From an uncultured Alphaproteobacteria bacterium (GTDB lineage Bacteria > Pseudomonadota > Alphaproteobacteria > Rhizobiales > Rhizobiaceae): DNA of 64,000 nucleotides. The number at the start of each line of letters is the position of its first letter. Within the stretch, counting starts at the first letter, position 1. The stretch is taken from positions 118,534-182,533 of the forward strand of contig CAKMZB010000005.1 in NCBI GenBank assembly GCA_929200315.1. The letters run 5' to 3'. The notes under the pieces were generated by a model that was not told the origin of the DNA, ran no database searches, and saw only the letters and a list, made by a program, of their open reading frames with translations. The position numbers were made by a program, and so were the translations under genes. This document shows positions 43,537-53,223 of the stretch, piece after piece.

Positions 43537-46500
43537 ATGGCAAAGATCACCAACCGTACTGATGCACAGGCAGAGCGCTGCCTAATTGCTGGCAAAATCA
43601 CCAGGTTAACCGCCGCCCTTCTCTGCAGTTCCGCGCTTGCGGGAATAGCGATACCGGATCAGGCGTTTGCTCAGGAAGTCATTGACGGTGGTGCCACTGA
43701 AACGGTCAATGGAGCGGGCGGGGGCACACAAGCCAGCCCTTGGAACATCGGTGCTAACCTGAGCGTTGGCCGCAACTCCGCCGGTACACTCAACATATTA
43801 AATGGAGGTAATGTTTCTAATACAGAGGGGAATATTGGCCAGGTGGCAGGCTCCAACGGCACGGTTACGGTCGATGGCGCGGGATCGACATGGGACAACA
43901 CTGTCGTCCTTCGTGTCGGCAATTCCGGCACCGGTACCCTGACCATCACCAATGGCGGCGCTGTCAGCAACGAGAGCAGCGGGCGTATTGGTAATCTTGA
44001 TGACTCCAGTGGCACCGTCACCGTTAACGGCAATGGGTCGCGTTGGACTAACAGGTTGGACGTATATGTCGGAGGAAATGGTACCGGTGTGCTGAGAATC
44101 GAAGATGGCGGTGAGGTTATCGACCGGGATGGCATTGTTGGCCAGGCGGCAGGCTCCAACGGCTCAGTCAGAGTAAATGGCACAGGATCGAAATGGACCA
44201 ATAGCGGCAATATGTGGGTCGGCGTTAGCGGCAGGGGCTCGTTGACCATTTCCAATGCTGGTCTCGTTACCAGCACGGCTGGCCTTGTTGGTCGGTTTGC
44301 CGGCTCCACCGGCTCGGTCTTGGTTACAGGCACAGATTCAACATGGACCAATTCCGGCACCCTTACTGTAGGCATCCTAGGCACCGGCTCGCTGACCATC
44401 CTCGATGGCGGCAGGGTCAGCAGCACACAGGGAACTATCGGGATGCAGAGCGGCTCCAGCGGTTCTGTCACAGTCAGGGATGCAGGATCGACATGGACCA
44501 ATGCTGGCAATTTGTCTGTCGGTGGTTTTGGCACCGGTTCGCTGACCATCTCCAATGGCGGCAACGTCAGCAGCGTTGCTGGAATCATTGGTCAGGAAAC
44601 CGGCTCCATCGGCAATGCCACGGTTACCGGCACGGGGTCGAAATGGACCAATAGTGACGCTCTGATTGTCGGTCAGAACAGCAACACCAGTTCGCTGTTC
44701 ATCGGCAATGGCGGTGAAGTGTCCAATACAAGCGGCTTCATCGGCCAGCTTAGCGGCTCCAGCGGTACGGTCACGGTTGATGGTGCGGGATCGAAATGGG
44801 TCAATAGTAGCCTCCTGAACGTCGGTCTTTTTGGCACCGGCACGCTGAACATCACAAATGGTGGCAGCGTTAGCAGCGTCGGGACATCTATTGGCGATTC
44901 TGCCGACTCCGAGGGATGGGTCACGGTCGACGGCATGGGATCGACATGGACCAATAACGGCAGTCTGCTTGTCGGTAGTTCTGGCACCGGTTCGTTGACC
45001 ATCTCCAACGGCGGCACAGTCGATAATATGAGCGCAAGTATGACCATTGGTCGGACCAGCATGTCGAACGGCACCGTCACGGTCGATGGCGCGGGGTCGA
45101 CATGGACCAGCACTTCCGGGGTGATCGTCGCTAATGAAGGCACCGGCTCATTAGCTATTTCCAATGGAGGCAGCGTCAGCAACCGAGAAGGGCTTGTTGG
45201 TAGTTCCAACGGCTCCAACGGCACAGTCACGGTCACCGGCACGGGGTCGAAATGGACCAATAGCAGTACTCTGATTGTTGGTTCGGCCGGTGTTGGTTCG
45301 CTAACCATTTCTAATAGCGGCAACGTCAGCAATACAGGCGGTTTCGTTGGCCAGGATAGTGGTTCCAGCGGATCGGTCACGGTTACCGGCGCAGGATCGA
45401 CGTGGACCAATAGCGGCGATTTGATTGTCGGGCGAGCCGGCGCTGGCTCGCTGACCATTTCCAATGGCAGCACAGTGAAGGCAACCGGGCTTGATGTGGC
45501 GAGGAATGCCGGCTCAACCGGAACGGTCAATATCGGTGCGGCGGCGGGTGATACCGCAGCTGGTGCAGGTATGCTTGATGCACCAACGCTTGCCTTCGGC
45601 GCTGGCACCGGCACTCTGGTCTTCAATCATACCGAAACGGACTATACTTTCAGCACTGAGATGTCCGGGGCAGGAAACATCGCCCACAATGCCGGCTCCA
45701 CCACCCTGACAGGTGACAGCTCCGACTTCACCGGAACGTCCAACCTGAATGGCGGCACCCTCAACATTGCAGGCAGCCTGGGCGGTATGATGAATGTTTC
45801 CGGTGGCGCAAGGCTGATGGGCACCGGGACGCTGGAAACAGTCACCCTCAATAACGGTGGCATAATCGCACCCGGCAACTCGATCGGAACACTCAACGTT
45901 GCCGGAGATATCACGCTTGCAACGGGGTCAATCTATGAGGTGGAAGTCGATCCCACCGGCACCGCAAGCGATCTGATTGCGGCAACCGGCACGGCCACAA
46001 TCAATGGCGGCACGGTATCGCATATCGGTCTTGCCGGTGATTATGATACGGCTTCGACCTATACGATCCTGACAGCCGATGGCGGGGTCAGCGGGCAGTT
46101 TGACAACGTGGTATCAGACTTTGTCTTTCTTGACCCCACCCTTGGCTATACGGCCAATTCGGTGACACTGTCTTTTGCACGCAACAACGTCACGTTCAGC
46201 GCGGTCGGTCTTACCGTCAACCAACAGCAAACCGGTGGAGCGGTCGAAAGCCTCGGCTCCGGTAACGAAGTGTCCGATGCTGTGCTCGCCCTGAGCGCAA
46301 GTGAAGCTCGTACGGCATTTGACAGCCTGTCAGGCGAGATCCACGCAGGTATCCGCACCACCGTTACCGATGACGTGCGGCTCGTAAGGCATACCGTGCT
46401 TGACCGGATGATACGCAGCGAGGGCCAAACCAACTTGTGGGCTGATCTGCTGGGGAGTTGGGGCCGTTATGATGGCACGGGCCCGGTTGGGGTTGGTTCT

Positions 46501-47250
46501 GCCGATATCGACAGCACCATGGCCGGGATTATCGGCGGTGGGCAATTTGAGCTAGGCGGGAACGGCTTCCTTGGCTTTGCAGGTGCCTATACCGACAGCG
46601 AGTTGGATCTGCACCAACGCATGTCACAGGCTGATGTAGCGTCGATCCATGCCCTGGCCTATGGCGGCTTTAACGCCGGACCGGTGAATGTCCGAGCCGG
46701 CGCAGGCTACACAAACAGTGATGTTGAGACGGAACGGCAAGTCACGTTTACCGGCTTCAGTGACACTTTATCAGCGCAATATGGTGCACACACGGTTCAG
46801 ATTTTTGGTGAGGCAGGCTGGGCAATCCCGCTGGGTGACAGCCGCGTTGAGCCATTTGGTCGACTTGCCTGGGCACGTTTTGATGCCGGCAATCTGGCCG
46901 AAACCGGTGGAGCAGCGGCCCTGAGCGGGTCTGGCGCTCAAGATAATACCCTGGCGAGCGCTCTGGGTGTTCATTTTGTAACGCCACTGACGGGTATGCT
47001 GCGACTTGAGGGAACCTTTGCCTGGCATCATGTTCTTGAGGGGCGCTCGAGCGTTGTCGATCATCAATTTGGCAACGGTCAGTCATTCAGCATCCATGGA
47101 GCGGCCTTGCCGGGCGATGCGGCATTGCTTGATCTGTCTGCTGCCCTGGACGTCTCCGATACGGTCGACGCAAATCTAAGCTATCGTGGCCTGATCTCGG
47201 GTGCGGGTGATACGCATTCCGTGACCGGCGGTCTGGCAATCCGCTTCTAG
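43537..47250 (+). CDS. Autotransporter with T5SS/PEP-CTERM-associated repeats
   Basis: The 1237-residue protein has a long signal region (hydrophobic about 27-45, cleaved after AFA near 46). Its passenger is built of about eleven 50-residue repeats, each with a GS.WTN....[16 protein letters not shown] pattern, at about residues 70-665. A beta-helical stalk includes [12 protein letters not shown] and the [12 protein letters not shown] segment, and the linker [15 protein letters not shown] is near 925. The C-terminal barrel (about 965-1237) ends in phenylalanine (LAIRF). It should display a long adhesin-like fibre. The ATG at 43537 follows a good promoter but a weak ribosome site. The gene interrupts an ABC operon and is bracketed by a duplicated segment. 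Confidence 0.92.
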   Translation: MAKITNRTDAQAERCLIAGKITRLTAALLCSSALAGIAIPDQAFAQEVIDGGATETVNGAGGGTQASPWNIGANLSVGRNSAGTLNILNGGNVSNTEGNIGQVAGSNGTVTVDGAGSTWDNTVVLRVGNSGTGTLTITNGGAVSNESSGRIGNLDDSSGTVTVNGNGSRWTNRLDVYVGGNGTGVLRIEDGGEVIDRDGIVGQAAGSNGSVRVNGTGSKWTNSGNMWVGVSGRGSLTISNAGLVTSTAGLVGRFAGSTGSVLVTGTDSTWTNSGTLTVGILGTGSLTILDGGRVSSTQGTIGMQSGSSGSVTVRDAGSTWTNAGNLSVGGFGTGSLTISNGGNVSSVAGIIGQETGSIGNATVTGTGSKWTNSDALIVGQNSNTSSLFIGNGGEVSNTSGFIGQLSGSSGTVTVDGAGSKWVNSSLLNVGLFGTGTLNITNGGSVSSVGTSIGDSADSEGWVTVDGMGSTWTNNGSLLVGSSGTGSLTISNGGTVDNMSASMTIGRTSMSNGTVTVDGAGSTWTSTSGVIVANEGTGSLAISNGGSVSNREGLVGSSNGSNGTVTVTGTGSKWTNSSTLIVGSAGVGSLTISNSGNVSNTGGFVGQDSGSSGSVTVTGAGSTWTNSGDLIVGRAGAGSLTISNGSTVKATGLDVARNAGSTGTVNIGAAAGDTAAGAGMLDAPTLAFGAGTGTLVFNHTETDYTFSTEMSGAGNIAHNAGSTTLTGDSSDFTGTSNLNGGTLNIAGSLGGMMNVSGGARLMGTGTLETVTLNNGGIIAPGNSIGTLNVAGDITLATGSIYEVEVDPTGTASDLIAATGTATINGGTVSHIGLAGDYDTASTYTILTADGGVSGQFDNVVSDFVFLDPTLGYTANSVTLSFARNNVTFSAVGLTVNQQQTGGAVESLGSGNEVSDAVLALSASEARTAFDSLSGEIHAGIRTTVTDDVRLVRHTVLDRMIRSEGQTNLWADLLGSWGRYDGTGPVGVGSADIDSTMAGIIGGGQFELGGNGFLGFAGAYTDSELDLHQRMSQADVASIHALAYGGFNAGPVNVRAGAGYTNSDVETERQVTFTGFSDTLSAQYGAHTVQIFGEAGWAIPLGDSRVEPFGRLAWARFDAGNLAETGGAAALSGSGAQDNTLASALGVHFVTPLTGMLRLEGTFAWHHVLEGRSSVVDHQFGNGQSFSIHGAALPGDAALLDLSAALDVSDTVDANLSYRGLISGAGDTHSVTGGLAIRF
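43740..45530 (+). repeat. Tandem ~150-bp passenger repeats
   Basis: About eleven full units of roughly 150 bp, plus partial units at both ends, run through the autotransporter passenger. The core GGATCGACATGGACCAATA (or AAATGGACC variant) and the CTGACCATCTCCAATGGCGGC block recur in nearly every unit. Sequence is similar but not identical between units, so the array is long established yet could still recombine. Confidence 0.9.
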
Positions 47251-47281
47251 CCGGACAATTCTACGATTAACCTACAAATGC

Positions 47282-47311
47282 TGCCGGGCAATCGTGGTCC
47301 GATGCCCGGCA
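47282..47311. terminator. Strong hairpin after the repeat autotransporter
   Basis: TGCCGGGCA and TGCCCGGCA form a perfect 9-bp stem, with a further TCG/CGA pairing inside. It lies 31 bp past the autotransporter stop. A T-tract is missing, so termination may be partial. No gene is seen between here and 47500. Confidence 0.6.
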
Positions 47312-47500
47312 AAGCTCTGTCGCAGTATAAACATCAATTGGCGGTGCAAGGCCGGTCAAGCCTGAATGGCGAGAGGTTGATGCTTCGATGACCGCCCCCA
47401 ACAAGACCCATCACAAACCGACCTGCAATTGTTCTCAAGGTCAAACAATGATGTTGGTGGCTAAAGGTGCTGATGAGGCGAAGCGAAAATACCTACCATC

Positions 47501-47713
47501 CTAACGATCCGGCACAAATGGTTTTCCGAGCGAAGCTGGCGTGTTGACCATGGTCAGACGCCGGTTGCTTGCGATCAAGACAAGCACAACGATGGTTGCG
47601 ATGTAAGGGAGTGAGGTCAAAAACTGTGCAGGAATGGGGATGCCCAATGCTTGTGCATGGAACTGTGCAATCGTGACCGCACCGAAGAGATAGGCTCCGG
47701 CGAGAACCCGCAG
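47501..47713. repeat. 213-bp direct duplication, copy B
   Basis: This is the 3' end of the intact permease gene and matches copy A at 43189-43401 without gaps. The copies are in the same orientation, 4.3 kb apart. Confidence 0.85.
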
Positions 47714-48421
47714 CGGTCGCCAAGAGGCGAACACCACCAGAGCCAGCGCTATCCAACCTCGACCAGCTGTCATGCCCTCTGTCCACTGGGACACATAGAC
47801 AAGCGAGAGATACGCGCCCCCTGCCCCGGCACAGCCACCACCGAAGAGTACGGCCAGGTAGCGCACCCGAATGACGGGTATGCCCAAAACATGTGCTGAG
47901 ACGTGGTTGTCGCCCACCGAGCGCAGTGTCAGTCCCGCGCGACTGCGGAAGAGAAACCAAGCCACCCCGGCGACCAACGCCCATGAGAGGTAAACCAGCG
48001 GGTTCTGCGCAAAGAGCAGTGGGCCAACCATGGGGATTTCGGACAGGTATGGAATGGAGATTGAAGTTAGTTTGACACCGGGTTGGCCAACGAAATCTTC
48101 GCCGATGATGCCAGAAACACCCAGGCCGAGAATGGTCAGCGCGAGCCCGGTTGCCACCTGATTGGTGGCAAGCGTGAGGGTGAGGAAAGCGAAGAGGAGC
48201 GAGAACGCCGCCCCTGCAAAGACTGCCGCCAGAAGCCCTAGATAAGCGTTGCCTGTAACCTGGGCTGTACCAAAGGCCACTACCGCGCCAACAATCATCA
48301 TCCCTTCAACACCAAGGTTCAAAACGCCTGAGCGCTCGACCACCAATTCGCCCAATGCAGCGAGCAGCAGCGGCGTCGCAGCGGCGCAAACGGAGAGTAT
48401 AATATAAGCTGTGGTTTCCAT
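47501..48421 (-). CDS. Nucleoside-type ABC transporter permease (BranchedC family)
   Basis: The 306-residue permease has about eight to nine helices and the motifs of the BPD_transp_2 group: LGVEGMMIVGAVVAF near residues 36-50, GLTLRSVGDNHVSAHVLGIPV near 163-183 and the ending PASLGKPFVPDR. It forms a heterodimer with the next permease for uptake of nucleosides or a related solute. The ATG shares one base with the stop of that gene (TGATG). Its natural downstream partner, the BMP receptor gene, has been displaced to 42076 by the autotransporter. The last 213 bp are duplicated beside that receptor. Confidence 0.9.
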   Translation of the reverse strand: METTAYIILSVCAAATPLLLAALGELVVERSGVLNLGVEGMMIVGAVVAFGTAQVTGNAYLGLLAAVFAGAAFSLLFAFLTLTLATNQVATGLALTILGLGVSGIIGEDFVGQPGVKLTSISIPYLSEIPMVGPLLFAQNPLVYLSWALVAGVAWFLFRSRAGLTLRSVGDNHVSAHVLGIPVIRVRYLAVLFGGGCAGAGGAYLSLVYVSQWTEGMTAGRGWIALALVVFASWRPLRVLAGAYLFGAVTIAQFHAQALGIPIPAQFLTSLPYIATIVVLVLIASNRRLTMVNTPASLGKPFVPDR

Positions 48422-49509
48422 CAGACCGCTCCCTCCCGTGCCGCGGGCGTTCGCCCGACAAGGCGGATGCGGTAGTGGATCAATGTATCGGAAGCGAGGA
48501 CGAAGAAGAGCAACATGCCCTGAAAAACCCGCGTCGCGCGATCGGAAATGCCGAGCATGATCTGCGCGCTTTCACCGCCGATGGAAGACAATGCCAAGAG
48601 AAGCGCGGCGAAGATGCAACCGATCGGATTCAGGCGGCCAAGGAAGGCCACAATGATTGCGGTGAAGCCGTAGCCAAGCGAGAGTTTGTCATCGAGCTTT
48701 TCCACGGAACCGGACACTTCCGAAATACCCGCCAGCCCAGCCATCGCGCCGCTGACGACGAAGGCGAAGATAGTCATTTGCCTTGCGGAGAAACCCGCAA
48801 AGCGCCCTGCCCGCGGGCTCTGGCCGAGAACTGCGATCTCAAAACCCTTAAGCGTGCGCGACAGCATGAACCAAAATGCAACTGCCGCAATAATCGCAAA
48901 GACCGCACCCCAATGGGTGTCCCAGGTGCCAACAAGGTTGGGCAGAATGCCACTGTCGTCGAACTGCTTGGTGCCAGGAAAGCCCATGCCCTGCGGATCA
49001 CGCCAAGGCCCGCGCACCATCCAATCAACGAACTGCTGCGCCACATAAACGAGCATAAGCGAGGTTAAGATTTCATTCGTCCCGAAGCGGGCCTTCAGGA
49101 AGCCTGGAATGAAGGCGTAGAGACCCCCGCCGATCATGCCCATAACAATCATGATAGGCAGCAAAAGGGGGGAAGAGAATGCCGGAAACAATACCGGTAC
49201 CGTTGCCCCCACCAAGCCTCCGATCAGATACTGACCCTCGGCCCCAATGTTCCAATTGCCAGAGCGGAAGCAGACGCAAAGACCGATAGCAATGATGGCA
49301 AGCGGCGTTGCCTTGAAGAAAACCTGGTCTCGGCTCCAGGGATCAAGCAGCGGTTCGATGAAGTAGGTATAGAGCGCCGCTATCGGCGACTTGCCCATCA
49401 GCGCAAACATGATCGCCCCGGCGACCAGCGTTAGCGTGAGCGCGATGACAGGCGCGAGGTAAGAAAGGGCCGTCGAGGCGACCGGACGTTTGTGAAGTTC
49501 CAGTCTCAT
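48421..49509 (-). CDS. Nucleoside-type ABC transporter permease
   Basis: The 362-residue permease has about nine to ten helices. Typical motifs are FRSGNWNIGAEGQYLIGGLVG near residues 81-101, LTSLMLVYVAQQFVDWMVRGPWRDPQGMGFP near 145-175 in a YufP/NupB-like order, and the AVLGQSPRAGRFAGF cytoplasmic loop near 230, which contacts the ATPase. The ATG at 49509 overlaps the ATPase stop in ATGA, and its stop overlaps the next permease, so the three genes are tightly coupled. It forms half of the channel. Confidence 0.9.
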   Translation of the reverse strand: MRLELHKRPVASTALSYLAPVIALTLTLVAGAIMFALMGKSPIAALYTYFIEPLLDPWSRDQVFFKATPLAIIAIGLCVCFRSGNWNIGAEGQYLIGGLVGATVPVLFPAFSSPLLLPIMIVMGMIGGGLYAFIPGFLKARFGTNEILTSLMLVYVAQQFVDWMVRGPWRDPQGMGFPGTKQFDDSGILPNLVGTWDTHWGAVFAIIAAVAFWFMLSRTLKGFEIAVLGQSPRAGRFAGFSARQMTIFAFVVSGAMAGLAGISEVSGSVEKLDDKLSLGYGFTAIIVAFLGRLNPIGCIFAALLLALSSIGGESAQIMLGISDRATRVFQGMLLFFVLASDTLIHYRIRLVGRTPAAREGAV

Positions 49510-51047
49510 GCCGCAACCTCACTTGCATTCTGCCCGGCCATGAGAAGGCCAATCCGTTCCCGTGTCATGTTGGCAACTGGCTCAACCGGCGACAGATGAC
49601 CGTCCGCCATAACCGCGACATCGCTGGCAATCTCAAAAATCTCATCGAGATCCTGGCTGATCACCACGATTGCGGAACCTTCAGCGGCCAGATCAATCAA
49701 CGACTGGCGGATATGCGCCGCGGCCCCAGCATCAACACCCCAGGTTGGCTGATTGACGATGAGGAGCTTTGGCTTGCGCACCAGCTCTCGACCCACAATG
49801 AATTTCTGCAGATTGCCACCCGAAAGGGAGGCTGCAGGCGGATTGTGGCTCGATTTGCGCACGTCCATGGCCGAAACCACGGCTTGTGCGGCCTTGGCGA
49901 CAAAGCGTCCAGCGACGGTGCGAAGTCCGCCGCCGCCAGTAACCCCGTCTTCCCCATGGTGTGTGAGAAGCATATTTTCCGACAAACGCATGACCGGCAC
50001 CGCGCCGTGGCCGAGACGCTCTTCCGGCACAAAGGCAGCATTGGATGCGCGGCGCTCCGTGACGCCATGTTCTATGCACTCGCTACCGTCAATTTTCACC
50101 GAACCGCCAGAGGCCGGTTCTTCACCGGAAAGACGCGCAAAAAGCTCCCCCTGCCCATTGCCGGCAATCCCGGCGATGCCCAAAACCTCGCCGGCGCGCA
50201 CGTTGAAGGTGATGTCTTTCAACGCTGTGGCAAACGGGTGGTCAGCGAACGACGAAAGGCCTGTGACCTCCAATATCTGCGCTCCTTCGCCCTTCAATGC
50301 AGGGCGAACGACATCCACAATGTCAGCGCCCACCATTTTTGCAGCAAGGCTCCCGGCCGTCTCTTCGCGCGGATCACAGGAATCAACCACCTTGCCATGA
50401 CGCATGATCGTGGCCGTTGAGCAGATGCGCTGCACTTCTTCCAACCGATGCGAAATGTAGAGAATGGAGCGACCTTCGTCACGCAGACGGAACAGTGTTT
50501 CAAACAACGTGTTCGCTTCCTGCGGTGTCAGCACAGAGGTCGGCTCATCCAGCACGACGAGCTGCGGATCCTGCATCAGGCAGCGAACAATCTCGATACG
50601 TTGTCGCTCGCCAACGGACAGGTCGCCGACAAGGGATGTCGGATCGAGGGGCAATCCGTATTGGGTCGCCAGCATTTCAGCCCGCTCGGCTATATCTGAA
50701 ATGTTCTCTCCAGGTGGAGAGGACAAGGCGATATTTTCCGCCACTGTCAGGCTGTCGAAGAGCGAGAAATGCTGGAACACCATACCGATGCCCGCTTCAC
50801 GAGCTTCCGCAGGCGCGCGGACCGCCAGCGGCTCGCCAAGCCAGAACATCTCACCGCCATCGGGCTGGAGCGAGCCAAACATGATTTTCACGAGAGTCGA
50901 TTTACCTGCCCCGTTCTCGCCGAGCAGGGCGTGAATTTCTCCCTGCTCGATGGTCAGATCAACATTGTTGTTGGCGCGAAGCTCACCGAAGATTTTTGTA
51001 ATTCCGCGCGCTTCAAACAGCGGCGTCGTTGGGGCTGGGCTTTCCAT
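49506..51047 (-). CDS. Nucleoside/sugar-type ABC transporter ATP-binding protein (double ABC)
   Basis: The 513-residue protein has two ABC domains. The N-terminal one shows Walker A GENGAGKST near residue 43, signature LSVGERQRIEIVRCL near 145 and Walker B LVVLDEPTSVLTPQE near 165. The C-terminal one has a degenerate Walker A (IAGNGQGE near 295), signature LSGGNLQKFIVGREL near 408 and a changed Walker B (LIVNQPTWGVD near 429). One intact and one degenerate ATP site is normal for the family. The ATG at 51047 follows AGGAGGGGATT, a very strong ribosome site. It heads the operon for the two permeases that overlap it. Confidence 0.92.
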   Translation of the reverse strand: MESPAPTTPLFEARGITKIFGELRANNNVDLTIEQGEIHALLGENGAGKSTLVKIMFGSLQPDGGEMFWLGEPLAVRAPAEAREAGIGMVFQHFSLFDSLTVAENIALSSPPGENISDIAERAEMLATQYGLPLDPTSLVGDLSVGERQRIEIVRCLMQDPQLVVLDEPTSVLTPQEANTLFETLFRLRDEGRSILYISHRLEEVQRICSTATIMRHGKVVDSCDPREETAGSLAAKMVGADIVDVVRPALKGEGAQILEVTGLSSFADHPFATALKDITFNVRAGEVLGIAGIAGNGQGELFARLSGEEPASGGSVKIDGSECIEHGVTERRASNAAFVPEERLGHGAVPVMRLSENMLLTHHGEDGVTGGGGLRTVAGRFVAKAAQAVVSAMDVRKSSHNPPAASLSGGNLQKFIVGRELVRKPKLLIVNQPTWGVDAGAAAHIRQSLIDLAAEGSAIVVISQDLDEIFEIASDVAVMADGHLSPVEPVANMTRERIGLLMAGQNASEVAA

Positions 51048-51106
51048 AATCCCCTCCTATCCGGTTTTGTCGGTTTGGCGAACAAGCGCCTGGTTTTGGT
51101 CACAGA

Positions 51107-52081
51107 TCAAGGCACCAACACCGTGCTACCGGTGGTACGACGACCTTCAAGATCTTCATGAGCCGTGCGCACGTCTGACAAGGCATAGGTTGCGTTGACC
51201 GGGATCGAGACTTTGCCCGAGGAGAAGACATCAAAGAGGTCATCTGCACAGGCCTCAAGCTCTGCCTGTGATGCGATGTAGTTGAAGAGCGTAGGGCGGG
51301 TGGCAAAGAGGGACCCATTCTGTGCGAGCAGAGCCAGATCAACCGGCGGCAATGGGCCCGAAGACTGGCCAAATGACGCCCAAGTGCCGCGCATCTTCAG
51401 GCAGTCGAGCGAGCCAGGGAACGTATCCTTACCAACAGAATCATAGACGACGTTGCACTTTGCGCCTTCGGTGATTTCCGCGATGCGGGAAACGAAGTCT
51501 TCCTCGCGGTAATTGATCATGTGATGGGCGCCATTCTCACGGGCCAGTTCCATCTTTTCCTCGGACCCAGCCGTGCCAATCACCGTCGCGCCCAAAGCGT
51601 TTGCCCATTGACAGGCAATCAGTCCGACACCCCCGGCAGCGGCGTGAATGAGCACTGTGTCGCCTTCTTTCACGCAATAGGTCTGGCGCAGCAGGTATTG
51701 GGCAGTCATGCCCTTCAGCATCATGCCAGCGGCAGTTTCAAAAGAGATTGCGCCCGGCAATTTCACCAGCCTGTCGGCAGCTATGTTGCGGCTCGCAGCA
51801 TAGGCTCCCATCGGTCCGGCATAAGCCACGCGGTCGCCAACGCTCAGGTGAGTGACACCTTTGCCAAGCGCGGTGACGACACCCGCTCCTTCCATGCCCG
51901 GCGTGAAGGGCAAGGCCGGAGCATTGTAAAGGCCGGTGCGAAAATAGACGTCAATGAAATTCAGGCCAATGGCCTTCTGCTCAATCGTTACCTCACCCTT
52001 GGCAGGGTCTGGCACATCAAGATCGATAACAGTCAGCACGTTCGTACCACCAGTTTCTCTCACTTCAACAGCTTGCGCCAT
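51107..52081 (-). CDS. NADPH:quinone oxidoreductase / zeta-crystallin-like
   Basis: The 324-residue zinc-free medium-chain dehydrogenase begins MAQAVEVRETGG. It has GLNFIDVYFRTGLY near residues 44-57, PGMEGAGVV near 67, and the nucleotide motif HAAAGGVGLIACQWA near 145-159. It also carries the VYDSVGKDTFPGSL segment near 214. Members reduce quinones with NADPH by one-electron transfer. The ATG at 52081 has a GAGGGGGGA ribosome site; a longer frame overlaps the MFS stop. It lies between the MFS gene and the ABC operon in the same direction and may belong to either transcript. Confidence 0.9.
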   Translation of the reverse strand: MAQAVEVRETGGTNVLTVIDLDVPDPAKGEVTIEQKAIGLNFIDVYFRTGLYNAPALPFTPGMEGAGVVTALGKGVTHLSVGDRVAYAGPMGAYAASRNIAADRLVKLPGAISFETAAGMMLKGMTAQYLLRQTYCVKEGDTVLIHAAAGGVGLIACQWANALGATVIGTAGSEEKMELARENGAHHMINYREEDFVSRIAEITEGAKCNVVYDSVGKDTFPGSLDCLKMRGTWASFGQSSGPLPPVDLALLAQNGSLFATRPTLFNYIASQAELEACADDLFDVFSSGKVSIPVNATYALSDVRTAHEDLEGRRTTGSTVLVP

Positions 52082-52091
52082 GCGTCCCCCC

Positions 52092-53216
52092 TCACTCACG
52101 GTGCAATTCCCGCGTCAGCCAGAGAGAGACCATGGCAAGTGGGACGAGGAGTGCAAGTGCTAAACGCAAACCGAAGAGATCTGCGAGACCACCCAAAATC
52201 GGCGGGCCGAGCATGAAAGAGGTGAAGGCAAACAGACTCATGGCGGCCACGTTGTCCGTCGCATCTCCCGGCCTCTTGGCGGCTTCAGACATCGTCAGTG
52301 GATAGAAAATCGCTACACCAAGGCCGGAAAACAACGCACCAAGAAAGGCGACAGGCACGTTCGGCGCCGCGGCGAAAAGGGCCATGCCAACCACCGCACT
52401 TGCGGCAGAAACGCGGGCGACCAGGGGCGGTCCATAGCGCTCAATCAGCGTATCACCATAGAGGCGCGTCACCGCCATCACTGTGGAAAACGCAGCATAG
52501 ATCGCGCCAATTGCAAGCGGTGAGCCGAGCAACACGTCCTGCACAAAGAGCGCCGACCAATCGATAAAGGCGCCTTCAACCAGCATGATCCCGATAGGCA
52601 TGAGGCAGAGTGCGACGAGTTCCCGGTTTGGCAGGCTGAAGGTTGCACCTTCCGCCTCACTGCCGCCTCCAGCCGGAAGTGGCTTGGCGATAATTACTGA
52701 GGCAACCGCACACAGGCTGAGGACGAAGGCAAAATGTGTCGCGACGTCCACGTCGATGGATGCAAACCCGGCTCCTATCAGGGCACCGAAAAGCGAACCA
52801 AGGCTCCAAAAACCGTGACTCTTGGACATAACGCGGCGACCCGTGTCGTTTTCATAGAGATGTGCGGAGGCATTCATGCCAATTTCACAAAGACCAATGG
52901 AGATGCCGGCCAGCACGAGCCAAATCAACAACAAGGTGTAGTCGGGAATCCATGGTACGATCGCGATAGCCACACACCAGGCAAAAAGCGACCAACGACA
53001 GGTCGCTTTCAGCCCCCATTTGCGGATCCGCGGTCCGCCAAAAATGAAAGCAGCCAGTGTGCCGAAAGCAAGGGCAAAGAGCGCAATGCCGAGCTGCGTA
53101 GCGCTGAGTCCAAACAAGTCCTTCACCGCCGGAATGCGCGGGATCCAACTGCCCAGCACAAAGCCTTCAATGAAAAAGACAGCATAAATTGCGGCGAGGC
53201 GGCGCGGTTCTCTCAT
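52092..53216 (-). CDS. Major facilitator superfamily transporter
   Basis: The 374-residue membrane protein has about twelve helices. The opening RLAAIYAVFFIEGFVLGSWIPRIPAVKD, split here as AIYAVFFIEGF then GSWIPRIP near residue 23, is typical of the YbjJ/FucP-like MFS subgroup. GLCEIGMNASAHLYE near 105 and SHGFWSLGSLFGALIGAGF near 130 are further family motifs. The cargo is unknown; YbjJ-type members are thought to export small metabolites. The ATG at 53216 lies 7 bp below the TerC-family stop, and it ends 10 bp before the quinone reductase gene. Confidence 0.87.
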   Translation of the reverse strand: MREPRRLAAIYAVFFIEGFVLGSWIPRIPAVKDLFGLSATQLGIALFALAFGTLAAFIFGGPRIRKWGLKATCRWSLFAWCVAIAIVPWIPDYTLLLIWLVLAGISIGLCEIGMNASAHLYENDTGRRVMSKSHGFWSLGSLFGALIGAGFASIDVDVATHFAFVLSLCAVASVIIAKPLPAGGGSEAEGATFSLPNRELVALCLMPIGIMLVEGAFIDWSALFVQDVLLGSPLAIGAIYAAFSTVMAVTRLYGDTLIERYGPPLVARVSAASAVVGMALFAAAPNVPVAFLGALFSGLGVAIFYPLTMSEAAKRPGDATDNVAAMSLFAFTSFMLGPPILGGLADLFGLRLALALLVPLAMVSLWLTRELHRE

Positions 53217-53223
53217 TACCCGC

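Noticed and set aside
43740-45530. Regularly spaced repeats that might suggest a CRISPR array
   Set aside because: The unit is about 150 bp, stays in one reading frame and encodes a beta-helical protein repeat; there are no short palindromic repeats with unique spacers.
43671-45626. Long minus-strand frames opposite the repeat autotransporter
   Set aside because: Their Pro/Leu/Val repeats are the mirror of the passenger repeats and carry no independent coding signal.
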